NCBI GenBank assembly: GCA_017979445.1
Contig: CM030714.1
Coordinates: 45,833,220-45,897,219 of the forward strand
DNA from: Akebia trifoliata
Taxonomy: Eukaryota > Streptophyta > Magnoliopsida > Ranunculales > Lardizabalaceae
Direction: 5' to 3'
DNA length: 64,000 nt
In this document: positions 47,061-58,809 of the stretch, one piece after another
How the letters are laid out: the number at the start of each line of letters is the position of its first letter
Position numbering within the stretch: the first letter of the stretch is position 1
Notes under the pieces: generated by a model
What the model was told of the DNA's origin: nothing
The model's input: the letters and a program-made list of their open reading frames with translations, nothing else
Database searches by the model: none
Program-made: the position numbers and the translations under genes

Positions 47061-50040
47061 CTACCTCGTCCCAAGCTTCGCAAAAAAATCAACCACCCTA
47101 TTCACCTCTCCAATAAAATGCAAAATCACATGACATGAACCACTTCTTTTCTCTCTGATCTTATGAACCAATGTCTCATACTTCCAAGATGACTCAATTT
47201 CCATTAGGATGCTCTCAATAGCATAAGAAGAATCATTGAGTATAAGAATCCTTTGGAAATTTCTGGCCATTGTAAACTTGAGAGCCTCTTCAATGGCCCT
47301 CAACACAGTTATCACAACGTCTTCTCCTTTGCTCCTATCCCACACACCAAACAGAAATTCCTCCCGATGATCTCACCCAATGAAACTAATGCCAACTCCC
47401 TCACTAGAAACAGACCCATCCGTGTTTATCTAGATCACACCCTTATCTGGACTCTTCCAAAAGACCAATCTCACAACTTTGATTTGGAATCCCTATTAAA
47501 AACTGATTCATGAGTGCACAAATTATCCTATTGCAGTCACTCCAAAGATAGTAAATTAATGTGCAAAACCTAGCACATGGGATATCTTTATTATTATAAT
47601 GAGATAAGGCACAGTACAAGTGGTTCGGCACCAAGATTTGAGTGGTCATAGATAATCTTATTAGGAAAATGAGCTCCATATAGAAAAGATAGTTCTTCAA
47701 ATATAGATCTCGTTCGAATGCTGAATTTGAACAAAATCTTGCTTCCAAATCCAAGTGCTACATACTACTCATTGGTACTCCAACAAACACACCTGGATGT
47801 CATCCATATACATCTTCTACTCAAATTTTCAGCCATGAAAAGCTTCTTGTTTATTGCAAGCCATGAAATAAATGAATGTCTTGGAAACCTATAGGAGTTC
47901 CCAACAATCCGCTCCCAAGGAACTTTGTCTCTTCTAAGAACCAACAATTCCCAAGCTATCTTCATGGAGAATAACCCCTTGGCATTCTTCGTCGAAACCA
48001 CTCTATCAATGTTCGTCATTGAACAAAGATGATTCCGAAATACACAAAAAGCCGTCCTCATGCTCTCATTTCAAGGATTAGCTAACATCCACCCATCTTC
48101 ACCTTTAAATTCAGAAACCATGGCATTGGCATGGCTATTAAATTTGGCCACAAGAAATGCCCCTGCAGCCAAAATTTAGTGGATGATCCATCACCAACAA
48201 ACACCCTCGTATTTTTTGAAGCCTCTTCCTTCGCATGTATAGCCTTCCAAGCCCAAGATGCATTATTAGGAATTTAGCAAGACCAAATACCAGAATCCCC
48301 AACATAATGAGTTCTTGCCCATCTACTCCAATGGGAATCATTTTTCACCACAATAAAAAATAACTTCATCATCCAGCCATGTTCCACTCCCTTAGCCTCA
48401 TTATGCAAGATCCCTTTCGGTGATAGGGATGCAAACCCTACTCGAATTGATCATAGGAAAAGGGGGATCTAATGAAGGACTCTGCCATAAGAAACGGGAG
48501 AATAAACACTCGGTCTCTTGGAAAACCAGTTTGGGAATGTTAGAAGGCGAGATTCAATAAACTTGATGGCCAGAAAGGACAGAACAGATAAGCTAAAGGG
48601 ACCCTGCTAAAGATAGAAAAACCAACTTTCAGCCTTATATTCTTTTATGGACACATTCAATCAAGGTATGACACAAAGGGTACTACATAAAAGAAGAGCA
48701 AAGAGGAAGTCCCTAATACTTTATTACAATTGACCCTCCTTGAATCTCAATGCCTCGAGAATGCTAAATTTTTATTTGAAGAAGGGAACTAAAAAGAACT
48801 TGACTTTCTAGTCACTGACATGAAAGCCTGACATAATATGAACTCATTGAGGACCTTCCTATTATTTTTGGCCGAAGACAGACTACTTTTAGAGAAAAAT
48901 AACACATCATCTGCAAACATCGGTGCAACATAAGAGGAACACCCCTCCTAGGTGCAACATCATGGAATCACCTGGAACAAAGAGCTCCTCGAACCAATGA
49001 TCACCTCAATTCCATTCTAAGCAATATCAGCCACAATGGAATTGTACAAAATCGAGAATTCCTTTCTCCTTTGAGCCAGTGCACCCTCGATTTTTGGCAA
49101 GTAAATTTCTCATCCACATTTATTCCCTTCAAGACTCTATCCTTTCTTGGACAGCAATGGAAGTATTTAGGATGCGCATTTGCACATCACGGAGCTTCCT
49201 TTCAGCTTCAGATTTTCTAACATTAATTTTCCTGAATACACCTTTATTCCACATCTTGATTACAATTTTCACAAATCTAAGCTTGGTCATGATTCTGAAC
49301 ATAGGATTCCCATAAACAAAGATGTTCCCAGCTTTCTCAATCACCTCCTTGGATCCTTGTTGACCAAGCCACATTGAAAAAAAAATTTAATGTCTTGGGC
49401 CCCCTTCCTTATCATCCACTAAATTCACACATATAGGGGCATGGTAAAAAATACCCCCGGGTAAATACCTAAGGTTCCTCTTAGTTGCAATAGTCTCGTT
49501 ACTCCAAGAAAAGAAAGGAATCACCATCTTCATTTTGCAAAGACCATTTCTATCAATATATTCATTTAACTCACTCATCAATTTTCAAGGCAAAGGGTGG
49601 TCATATATTTTTTCTTCATAGGAGTGCACTGTATTGAAATCTCAAGATAATAATCCAAGGAGAGTGAGAATCATTCATCTTCAAGATATGTCTCCATAAA
49701 GATGCCCGATCTGAATAATTATTAGCGGCATACACCACTGAAATATGGAAAATAAATCCATTTCTAATACGGGTACCATGCATGATGTAGTCTGACTTGA
49801 ACAACTTCTCGAGCTTGAATTTTATTGGATTCCATCCAATACAAACACGACCATACTCATGGGAATTGATATTGTCAACAAAATTCTGACTCCTACATAT
49901 ATTCTTTTGAAATGCAAAAATCAACTTTAGTTTCGCAAAGGCCAAAGATATCTAAGTTCTGCTTTTCAATAATCTTCTTAACCATCATTTTTCTTATTTA
50001 CGTGGTTTAATCACATATGTTCCAAGCTGCTATAGACATG
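47061..50040 (-). pseudogene. L1-type LINE relic 1 (ORF2: endonuclease to RNase H)
   Basis: Minus strand, in order: endonuclease start MSIAAWNI near 50040, HEYGRVCIGWNP and VVYAANNYSDRASLW (49945-49616), GLCKMKMVIPFFSWSN (49581-49387), linker FGKI-like RKSEAERKLRDVQ (49374-49129), RT motif FADDVLFFSKSS near 48890, then GDGSSTKFWLQG near 48190, zinc-finger domain PRHSFISWLAINKKL (48061-47765) and RNase H INTDGSVSSEGVG with AIEEALKF (47440-47061). The RT half upstream of FADD is shortened. Many stops and shifts: a dead element. No poly-A tail was located. Confidence 0.85.
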
Positions 50041-52079
50041 ACTAAGCTATAGCCATTTGAGAGGTATCCTCATACAAATTGCTCATGGAATGTGTTGTTC
50101 TTGAGGCTTGTTCAACTTGTTTTTTCTTCCTCTTCGATTTTCCCATTTGCTTTGAGTTTGCACTTGAATTAGAGGTAGAGGCTTAAATAGAGTTGGAGAA
50201 TGCATCAAAAATGGAGTTTGGATTTTTTTTTTCAATTTCCATATTAGCATCCTGATTCCCATCCTACCCTCCTTCCAAATTTGATTTCTCATTAAATTCC
50301 AAAGCAAGGGATAAATTAGAAACTTCCAGCAGACCTGTGAATAAAAGAATAATTAATCCATCATAAATACACCCCCCCCCCCCCCCCCCCCCCGGTTGGA
50401 TATTCACAATCCTAGCATTTTCAGATTCATCCAATATTGTCAGCACCCTTAACCCTTGTTTTGGAAAACTTCCAAGAAAGAATTATGAGGACTTAAAATT
50501 GCCAACTCCTTACCCAGAGCACTATTTAGAAATTTGTCAAGCGTTTCAAAACTTTCCTCATTTACTTCTAATCCTGGAAAATCTATAGTATCTTCAATAA
50601 GTATGTGTCACTATGGGACTATTTTTATTGACTTAGAGAGTTAGGTGTAGATCTAGGAAGATCTCCATGTTTGACCCTTAGCCCTTTTTGAAAGTAGGTG
50701 AGAGCTCATAGTGTATGCATGATATGTTTCCAAGGAACTTATTAATGGACTTAGAAAAGGGAAATTGCTTTATATTGTAAAGTCTTACTCTCTACCTCCT
50801 TAAGCCATTAGAGAACAAGAAGCTAAATTAGAAATTTAAAGTGCTTAGAATGGAAAAGGAATTGAAACAATCACTTTACTTTAAATTAAATGCTTAATAG
50901 GAGCTTATTAAGGACTTAGAAAGGGAGATTATGGGATTACTCTCTACCTCCTCATGCCATTTAAACAAAAGAAAGGAAACTTCTACATTACAAGAATCTA
51001 AAAGTGTTTGAATTAAAGAATGGGAGGAGTTAGAAAGGGGGGAATTAGAGGGAATTTACTACATAAAACAGAAATATAAACCTCTTCCCACCTCTATATT
51101 CTTTTCCTTCTTCTTGGTTAAAGCTTCAAGGAAGTATGAGACAAGACTTGAACGGGGCTCTAAAAGACTTTAAGAAGAGAAAATGACAGAATTTTGGGTC
51201 TTAGACTTGCCTCATTCAAAGGCCTTGGATGGGGTCTCTATTTATAGGCTCTAGGGAGACCTTTGGGGATAAACTTGTCCAATTTTCTTAATTGCCCAAT
51301 ATTCTATAGAAAACCACAAAGAAAAACTTCAAATACCCTCCATCAAATTGTCCTTGATTGTCTTTTGCACATCTACGAGTCTTACCAATCGTGATGATCA
51401 AAGGGTAGAGGTGTCATAGCACTCAAAGCCCTAAAGAGTTCTATTTGCGGGATAAGAGTGTCAAAATCGTTGAGTCAAACTCTAGGGAACAAGCATCAAT
51501 GGCATGCAATTATGGATTTTTTGGTCACTTACCTTGAAAGAGCCTCCGACAACTTGAGGATATAAAGGTTTTTGTACACAAATTCTAGAGAATTCTCTTG
51601 GTTGAGAAAAAGGGTCATGACCTCTTGAATTTATTTACAAAGAATCATATAGACTAGGCCTTGAATTATGGATTGAAAGAATGGGCTTAAGTGTAAATCC
51701 CCTTAATTGAGTCTCAACCAATTGAGGATACAAGGGTAATTGGCCACATGTGGGGATCAAATGAGACTTAGACTCAAAGTTGGAGGCTTTGGAAAATTAC
51801 AAGAAAACCTTGGTGAAAATATTTGGAGAAGTCTAATGCAAGGGCATTGTGGGAGGTGGATAGGATTTACTTGAGGAAGAAGCCAGTTTAGAGAGTCATT
51901 TCCTCAAGCAAATCTTGACCACACATGGGCTCATAATTGCCTAACCGAATTGGCTTTAGGTGAGTGAAGTCCAAAGCAAATATACCTTGCAAGTAGGTGA
52001 GTGGAAACAAAGGTAAAATTGGCCCGTACAACTACCAAGTAAAAGTCAGTACAAGAGATGTTGTTTGGTGCATATTATC
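50041..52079. other. Region upstream of LINE relic 1; decayed repeats
   Basis: 50083-50307 on the minus strand may be the basic C-terminus of a LINE ORF1 (KRKKK-like), weakly supported. A run of 22 C is at 50372-50393. 50733-51030 holds an imperfect direct duplication about 165 bp apart (GGACTTAGAAA and ACTCTCTACCTCCT). 51234-51250 on the minus strand has CCTATAAATAG, as in an LTR promoter. No gene. Confidence 0.4.
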
Positions 52080-53250
52080 AATATAAATAAAGAACAAAAT
52101 AATAAGCCTTGGCAAGCAAGATTGATCCACAATTTTTGACTTAAAAAGATGAAGGTTTAGCAAAAATAAACAAAAATTAAAATCGCGATATAAAGAATTA
52201 GATTAATCAAATCCACTACAAGCAAATAATCTCATTAGCTTATCAATGTTTATTTTTATCTCAATCCAACTAACAAAGCTAATGTTGTTGGATTGGAGAA
52301 TGATTCTATTAGGCACAATTACAAACTCAGAAAATTGTGATTTAAGTTAATAAAATGAAATCAAAAGATTAACATGATATTCCAATTAGCCTGATTTAGC
52401 TTAAACTTATCTAAGTATAAACCATCAAACCATGAATAATCAAATCAGATCTGATGAATCATTATTATCATAGATAAACATTGAAATACAGATATAAACT
52501 AATAAACCGATTACGATGATCTTGCTCATGGCTTCATTAATCTCTCTAATGGAAGTTTAGCTACAGATCATCGCAAGAACCATAAAATCAGAAATAAAAG
52601 AAAATAAGTGATTAGAGATGAAAAGGGGGAAATAATATTCTTTTATTGATCTTGATCTGGAACTACTAGTATCTCCTTCCAATTACAAATCTTGAATAGA
52701 AAAGAAATTAAAAACCTAAAAACTTAAAAATAGAAGAAATGAGGTAAAAGAAGAAGATAGGAGAGGATGACCTCAAAGGAGATGAGATTTGACTATGGTC
52801 TGGTATCTTATTTATAGAGATCAGCTTAGGGTTCCTTTAAAATTCTGAACACTTTCTGAACCCTAACTTGCTAAGTTACAAATCACGCAGCCTCAACATT
52901 GCACGAATCTCAAAATAAAGTTCGCTGAATCTCAAAATAATAAACATGAACTGTCAACGTATTATGTCTATTTAAGGGATTTTATGTATTATTCAACCTT
53001 AAAGTCTCTGTAAATCGGACCCTAGAAACAACTTTCTGGGCCTTGATTAGATGGCCTACCCTTTAGGTGACCAATGGCCAGGCAAGCTTATGCTTGTGGT
53101 CCACCAATTGTCCATATTCCATACCACAAGATTCAAGACCATTTCATAATCCTCGGTCACATTTAAGTTGGATAGATTAAAGCCCTTCATCAATCAACAT
53201 CACATCCACATGGCCCTTAATCTTCCACATCCTTGTCATGTTGCCTTCAT
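52080..53250 (-). mobile_element. LTR-like dispersed repeat, copy 1
   Basis: Diverged but collinear with 60990-62150. Shared landmarks are TCTCAATCCAAC / TCTCGATCTGAT, AGCTTAAACTTATCTAA / AGCTTGAACTTATCTAA, ATCATCGCAAGAA / ATCATTGCAAGAA and CTTGCACGAATCTC. A TATAAATA-like box reads on the minus strand near 52815. No coding sequence. Confidence 0.55.
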
Positions 53251-54263
53251 GCAAGAGAGATAGTCTTTTACCCACTCAAAGCTTTTTTGTTGATGATATC
53301 CTCAGGGATTGTTATAGAGCATGTCCCTCTATTGGATGAAAACTCAAACAAATCTCTATATGTAGTCTCCACCTCCCATGAATAGATTTTCCATGATATC
53401 ACCATCTGACTAGACGAGGATTCTCCCATGAGTAACTGGCTGGCAAAAGATCACATCACAACTAAAGAAATCATTTGGGAAAAGAGAAGAAACTGATTGT
53501 CATCCCCTGAGCGGAGAGCAATGGAGTTATTAAAAACCGGATCTTACATAGTTAGGAAGGTAATGTTGAGTTTGTGTTATCTACCTCAGCTCCCGGGTGT
53601 CACGTGCTCATGTGTCATGCCCCCGTTCAACCTGTGACCCTCTTATATACATAGTTGATAGTTGTGCCTTCTCTTAACACCAATTGGTTTTAGGTAGGGT
53701 TATGTAAAATCGAATCTATCCAACAGAACAAAGAAACAACCCTATCACCACTTCCTCGATTTCACTCTCAGTTTCTCTCTGTAGACAGAACTCAGAGGTT
53801 CAATCCATTAATACTCGACCTTTTACCTTTAGGCCAGGAGTTTAAGACTACAACAATTATATTCTATAAAGAATATAAGTATAAAGAATGGTGTCTGCAG
53901 AGTCTAAAAATCCTCATTAAAAGAAAGAGCAAACATCTTTGCTTCCAAAATATCAAGAATTTCAATTTTAAGTCATAAATGCTATTGCTGAAACTTTAAA
54001 TCTCACTTTAGACAGGAAAGCAATGTACTAAGGATTATGGTCATAAGGTCTCTTGTCCTTGGAGTGTTACTAATCACATATGCATCCAAAGAAAACTGTG
54101 CCCATCAGGACTGTGACAATGATTTTTTGTGAAATAAAAATCATTCACCTTCAAAACTTGTTGAATCTTTTTATCTAACACTCTTCTGTATAATGAGAAG
54201 TTGAAAACTACATCTATTTAACTGTTGGCTTTATTGCTTTGGTTAGAAATTTTACAGGAGAAA
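53251..54263 (+). other. 5' flank of the NLR gene
   Basis: No other gene seen. Just before the NLR ATG, TTTATTGCTTTGGTTAGAAATTTTACAG looks like a splice acceptor only six bases upstream of the start, so the 5' UTR may contain an intron. This is inference; the 5' exon was not located. Confidence 0.4.
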
Positions 54264-56861
54264 ATGACAGACGCAATAGTTGGAATACTCGTACAAAATT
54301 TGTATACTTCCCTTCTCAAAGAAAGCCATGACTTTCTTGATTTCCAGATTCATTTCAGGGATATGAAGAGAAAGCTTGAAGTTTTGAAGTCCTTTCTAAC
54401 TGATGTACACAAACTTGAAAGGAGTCAACAGATCTACCACACTGTCAAGACGACCCTGGCTAATCTTCGGGAGCTGGTTTATGCTGCTGACGACATATTA
54501 GTAGATTGCCAAATTCGGGCTGATATTCGAAAAGATGCAACCATGTATTGCAGATTCTCTCCCAGTGAGATAGTTTTTCGCCATCGAAAAGGATACGAAT
54601 TGAAGGAGATCAACAAGGAAATTGAGCAGGTGGAGAATGAATTGAGAACCTACTTCACTCCGATGTTAGGCCAAATAACTCAAAAGAGCTGGGAAGAAAG
54701 TTATAAATATGTGAGATGGAGTACACAAGATTTCGACCAGTCTGAGATAATCGGTTTGACAGAAGATACAGAAAAAATAAAACGGTGGATTCTCCCCATC
54801 AAAGGCGAACTATATCATGTTGGAATTGTGGGGACTGGGGGTTTGGGCAAAACAACACTTGCCCAAAGGATCTTCAATGATAAAAAAGTAGTCAGGCGCT
54901 TTCAGAAGAGGATTTGGGTCTCGGTATCTCAAACTTTTGATTTGAAAGAGATCATGAAGAACATGTTGAAACAATTAGGAGAGAATGAAAGTGGATCTTC
55001 TATAGGTGACCTCCTGCACAGAATTCAGGAAACTCTCAAGGATAAGAATTATCTCATTGTCATGGATGATGTATGGAGCACTGATGGCTGGTGGGAACAG
55101 ATATCAAGAAGCCTACCAAAAGGGGAGGGACGCAGCAGTAGCATCATAATCACAACAAGGAATGAAGAGGTTGCAAGAAGCATGGGAGCTGTTGAAGGAC
55201 GGATTCATCGACCTAAATTTCTTGATGACAATGAAAGCTGGTTGTTGTTCTGCAAAGTTGCCTTTTCGATAAGCAAGGAAATGCGTGACGATCCCCAGTT
55301 TGAAATAGTTGGAAAGGAAATCCTGAAGAAATGTGGGGGCCTTCCATTAGCAATCAAGACAATAGGAGGGTTGTTGTCGACCAAAACACATTCCCTTGGT
55401 GAGTGGAAAAAGATAAATGATAATTTTCGTGATAAGTTGGCAAAGGAAGGAGACTATTCCTCAGTAATTGCTTCTCTGCAACTGAGCTATGATGAGCTTC
55501 CAGCTCATCTAAAACATTGTATACTGTGTTTCTCCATTTATCCCGAAGATTATGAGATCAGTGTTGAACAGTTGGTACATTGGTGGGTCGGAGAGAGTTT
55601 TGTCACCGGGAAGGACACAAAAACTGCAATAGAATTTGCCTCTGATAGCATATCAGAATTGATAAGCAGATGCTTAGTTGAAGTTGTGAGCAGGAGAGGC
55701 TACGATGGAAGAGTCTACACTTGCAAAATGCACGACATGGTACGGGATTTGATCATCAGAGTTGCGAAAGACGAAGAATTCTGCAGCTTTGATAATGGAA
55801 ACAAGCAAAATTTCGATGAATGTTCCCGCCATTTGGGTTTTACAAGTAAAATAGATGTGAAATCACCGACAAATAACTCAAAGTTACGGGCCTTGTTAGT
55901 GATGACAAACTGTCAATTTCGTTTCAACTGGCTTACTGGATTGGGGATGGTAAAGTCCCTAAGGGTGTTGGATCTTTCACTCAATAAGCTAGAAGATGTT
56001 CGTATTGAGGATCTATTGAACTGGATCATATCCCAAAAACGTCTAGCATATCTCAACCTCCAAGAAGTTGGTGGCCTAAAGAAACTGCCGAATTCCATCA
56101 GAAAGCTCCGGAACCTCCAGCTTTTGGTACTAACCAATTGTAATAATCTAGAAAAGCTTCCCTCATCTATCACAACTTTACGAAAGTTGATTGTCCTGGA
56201 CACAGGGAATTGCCCTTCTCTTCTTTACTTTCCCCAGGGAACAGGTAAGCTCTCCAATCTTCAAGTTCTGTCTGGATTCAAGCTATCAAGTGCAGGTAAA
56301 GATGGTTGTCGCTTCGGTGAGCTAAAGCACTTGACCCAACTCAGAGTACTACGAATACACATCAGGGGAAAGGATGAAATTGAAGATGACGAACTGGATG
56401 TCCTGTCGGAGCTTGATAAACTTCAAGTCTTAGCTATTGACACGGAAGATAGTGAGGAAAAACAGAATCGGCCGAAGCTGGATAGGCTTTCTCCACCACC
56501 ACATCTTCAAGAGTTGTATCTTCGAAACTATCATGCAGCTGCTACTCCAACATGGGTTAATCCCTCTTCCCTTCCCGAGCTTCAATATCTGCATATTGAG
56601 AAGGGAGAACTTCGTCGCATGAGTTCCAATTTCTGGGGTAGAAAGGAACAACCTTGGAAAATAGAAGGGCTGTGTTTGAAATACTTGCCAAGATTACAGG
56701 TGGAGTGGGAGACTGTGAAGACTATGATGTCTTTGCTAAGGTATGTGGAGATCAGCCATTGTCAAATGTTGCAGTCCTTCCCTTGTGAAGTTAATTATGT
56801 GGGGGTCTGGAAGAAGAAAGAAGCTATAGAGAATGAAGACGAAACGATTGAGGTGATGTGA
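54264..56861 (+). CDS. ZAR1-like: ZAR1-like CC-NB-LRR immune receptor
   Basis: Single exon, 865 residues (Arabidopsis ZAR1 has 852). The start at ATG 54264 gives MTDAIVGILVQ, which aligns with the ZAR1 N-terminus; the upstream open frame starts only with TTG. Coiled coil 1-140 with a MADA-like first helix and LRELVYAADDILVDCQ. NB-ARC: P-loop GTGGLGKTT (K196), RRIWVSVSQTF, Walker B YLIVMDDVW (D268, D269), GGLPLAI (358-364), LSYDELPAHLK and MHD (489-491), all intact. LRRs run from about 530 to the end. Known ZAR1 forms a pentameric calcium-channel resistosome with ZRK pseudokinases. Here position 11 is Gln, not Glu. A tree is needed to separate ZAR1 from its ZAR1-SUB paralogues. Confidence 0.92.
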   Translation: MTDAIVGILVQNLYTSLLKESHDFLDFQIHFRDMKRKLEVLKSFLTDVHKLERSQQIYHTVKTTLANLRELVYAADDILVDCQIRADIRKDATMYCRFSPSEIVFRHRKGYELKEINKEIEQVENELRTYFTPMLGQITQKSWEESYKYVRWSTQDFDQSEIIGLTEDTEKIKRWILPIKGELYHVGIVGTGGLGKTTLAQRIFNDKKVVRRFQKRIWVSVSQTFDLKEIMKNMLKQLGENESGSSIGDLLHRIQETLKDKNYLIVMDDVWSTDGWWEQISRSLPKGEGRSSSIIITTRNEEVARSMGAVEGRIHRPKFLDDNESWLLFCKVAFSISKEMRDDPQFEIVGKEILKKCGGLPLAIKTIGGLLSTKTHSLGEWKKINDNFRDKLAKEGDYSSVIASLQLSYDELPAHLKHCILCFSIYPEDYEISVEQLVHWWVGESFVTGKDTKTAIEFASDSISELISRCLVEVVSRRGYDGRVYTCKMHDMVRDLIIRVAKDEEFCSFDNGNKQNFDECSRHLGFTSKIDVKSPTNNSKLRALLVMTNCQFRFNWLTGLGMVKSLRVLDLSLNKLEDVRIEDLLNWIISQKRLAYLNLQEVGGLKKLPNSIRKLRNLQLLVLTNCNNLEKLPSSITTLRKLIVLDTGNCPSLLYFPQGTGKLSNLQVLSGFKLSSAGKDGCRFGELKHLTQLRVLRIHIRGKDEIEDDELDVLSELDKLQVLAIDTEDSEEKQNRPKLDRLSPPPHLQELYLRNYHAAATPTWVNPSSLPELQYLHIEKGELRRMSSNFWGRKEQPWKIEGLCLKYLPRLQVEWETVKTMMSLLRYVEISHCQMLQSFPCEVNYVGVWKKKEAIENEDETIEVM

Positions 56862-57407
56862 TAAATCAAGAGAAACGCTGCAGCATCAGCATGACTTGAA
56901 AGTCCACAATCCTATTTATTATACGTGATACATATGTTTGTTGGAATCTGTTTTACACATTTCGTTTGAGTTTATTGCGCTTGCTTTGTAGGACCAGTAA
57001 GAGTAATGTGTTCATGTTAGTAATTGCCTTGTAATGCATTGGGAAGCCATGTTGTGAATTGATATATAAACTATGAAGCAGTAGTCCTTATGAGCTTCAG
57101 CATACTATATGATTTTGTAGAAGGATCTCTTTGATCTCAAAAGTCAATTTACTTAGTATATTTTTCAATTTTACTAAGGATAACATCTTCTCCATCCATT
57201 CATCCCTCTTTATGGATAATCAGAATTTATAGGATAAAAATGGTCCATTTTGGATAACTATTTCCCTAAATATAAGCTAATGTCTCATCCCTAGTAGGTG
57301 TCCTTACTAAAGTGGCTGGCCAAACATGTATTTTATCTTGGTAGCACTTGAAAACCATTAATTTCTAGGAAAACACTATGACTAATGCTGAATTGACCTC
57401 AAGATTG
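56862..57407 (+). other. 3' flank of the NLR gene
   Basis: AT-rich, no gene. It should contain the NLR 3' UTR; no polyadenylation signal is assigned. Confidence 0.5.
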
Positions 57408-57532
57408 AACCTCACATTACACATCTTGACATGAAAGTGTGTAGGAACCATAGATTCTTTTTGACTCATAGCTCAATAAAAAGCATCTATGGTTCCTACA
57501 CACTTTCATGTCAAGATGTGCGATATGAGGTC
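57408..57532. repeat. Near-perfect short hairpin (inverted repeat) downstream of the NLR
   Basis: 57421-57455 is the exact reverse complement of 57485-57519 (35 bp, no mismatch), with a 29-nt loop. Partial pairing extends outward to about 57408 and 57532 (CCTCACATTAC against GCGATATGAGG). It could be a young MITE or a small-RNA precursor. Confidence 0.85.
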
Positions 57533-57599
57533 ACTCTAGCCCAACTCAGACACTATACCAATGAGAGAAAAAAAAGTGGTAATTGAGTTGTCCATGGTG

Positions 57600-57741
57600 G
57601 AAGGTGTCAGCTAGTGTAATTGGTAAAGTCTATTGGTGATGATACCATAAAATTGAGTTCAATTCCCTCCATCAGAGAGTTACTGATCTTGTTAAAAGCA
57701 AGCTCACATATCAAAAAAATAAAATAATAATAATAATAATT
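57600..57741 (+). mobile_element. Short tRNA-derived SINE
   Basis: Pol III A box TAGTGTAATTGG (57612-57623) and B box GTTCAATTCC (57657-57666) with tRNA-like spacing, then a short body and an (A)n(TAA)n tail ending near 57741. It differs from the SINE at 30812-31057. Confidence 0.7.
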
Positions 57742-58100
57742 TGCCCAGCATGTACAACAACAAAAATATGGACTTAGGTAATTAGTAATAATTGTTTGGT
57801 AAAGTACCATATATCTTTTATAATTCAACGTTAATGATCTGCATATATAACACTATTAGATTAAAATAAAATTTTAAAAGATGAAAATATGCAAAACTTT
57901 CTTCCAGGAAATGTCAAATCCAACTCTGATTACTTCACACAGAGGTCAACTCCGCCTAAGTGGCCTCTTGTTTGGGTCTTCTTTGCTCAGGAGGAGCATT
58001 ATTCTGTCGTTCATACCTTCTACTCTTGTATTTAGATCCCCTCCTTTGCTTTGGTTGATAGTGGGATACTTGCATGGAATTATCTCCACCATTAATATAT

Positions 58101-58296
58101 GAATTGTGATCATCTGACTTACCCATGCAACATACTCAATCAACACCTCCAACGTGACATATTCAAAAATCATAGATGTGCCCTTCTCAAGATACAAAAT
58201 TGCCCTTCCCCATAAAAGAGGGCAGATCTACAATTCCAAACATGTCACGTCAAGGGTTTGAGTATGCCACGTGGGTAAGTCAAATAATCATGACTC
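58101..58296. mobile_element. MITE with G-box inverted ends, copy 3
   Basis: Left GAATTGTGATCATCTGACTT then ACCCATGCAACATACTCAATC; right, inverted, GAGTCATGATTATTTGACTT then ACCCACGTGGCATACTCAAAC. It has a perfect 9-bp target duplication TTAATATAT (58092-58100 and 58297-58305). 196 bp; it lies about 510 bp upstream of the methyltransferase-like gene. Confidence 0.85.
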
Positions 58297-58305
58297 TTAA
58301 TATAT

Positions 58306-58809
58306 TTATCTCTTGAAAGAAGAAACAAATGGGAATGAAAAGAAAACCCATTATAGCAGCGTAAAGTTCTAAACGTGAATAAATTTATTTTGGCATTTAT
58401 GTAAATGGAAAATGGTTGACAATAAGTAAAAGTTGGGGTGCCAATAAAATATATATATCTCTCTCTCTATTACTATTTTTTTTGGGTTTAATATCAATTG
58501 TTAAAATTATTTGAACTATAGGATTTGTAATGCTTAGATAATAATTAGCCAAATCTCTAATTGGGGTCTGATAAATACTTTAAGAAATTTGGGGTGTAAT
58601 AAATAAAAATTAGGGTGGCAATAGCGGTACTCTTACAACGTCAAGGTCTAGTAAGTAATTGGAACCCGAGTTTGAACTTTGAACTTCGAACCTTCAGAAA
58701 TAAGAACCATGTCTTCAACGCCTGCAGTGCAATTTAGCAAAAGCCACTTTCCTGCCTAAAACAGAACCAAATTTCCTCTCTTTTTTTTTTTTTTTAAATT
58801 ATAAAGAAA
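58306..58809 (+). other. 5' flank of the methyltransferase-like gene
   Basis: AT-rich, with (AT)n(CT)n near 58450-58470 and a T-run at 58780-58795. A T-rich stretch directly upstream of the ATG suggests the 5' UTR. No TATA box is assigned with confidence. Confidence 0.4.

Noticed and set aside
54225..54263. N-terminal extension of the NLR
   Set aside because: It starts with TTG and would mask the MADA-type helix; ATG 54264 aligns with the ZAR1 start.
55913..56203. Minus-strand frames inside the NLR
   Set aside because: Shadows of the NLR coding sequence.
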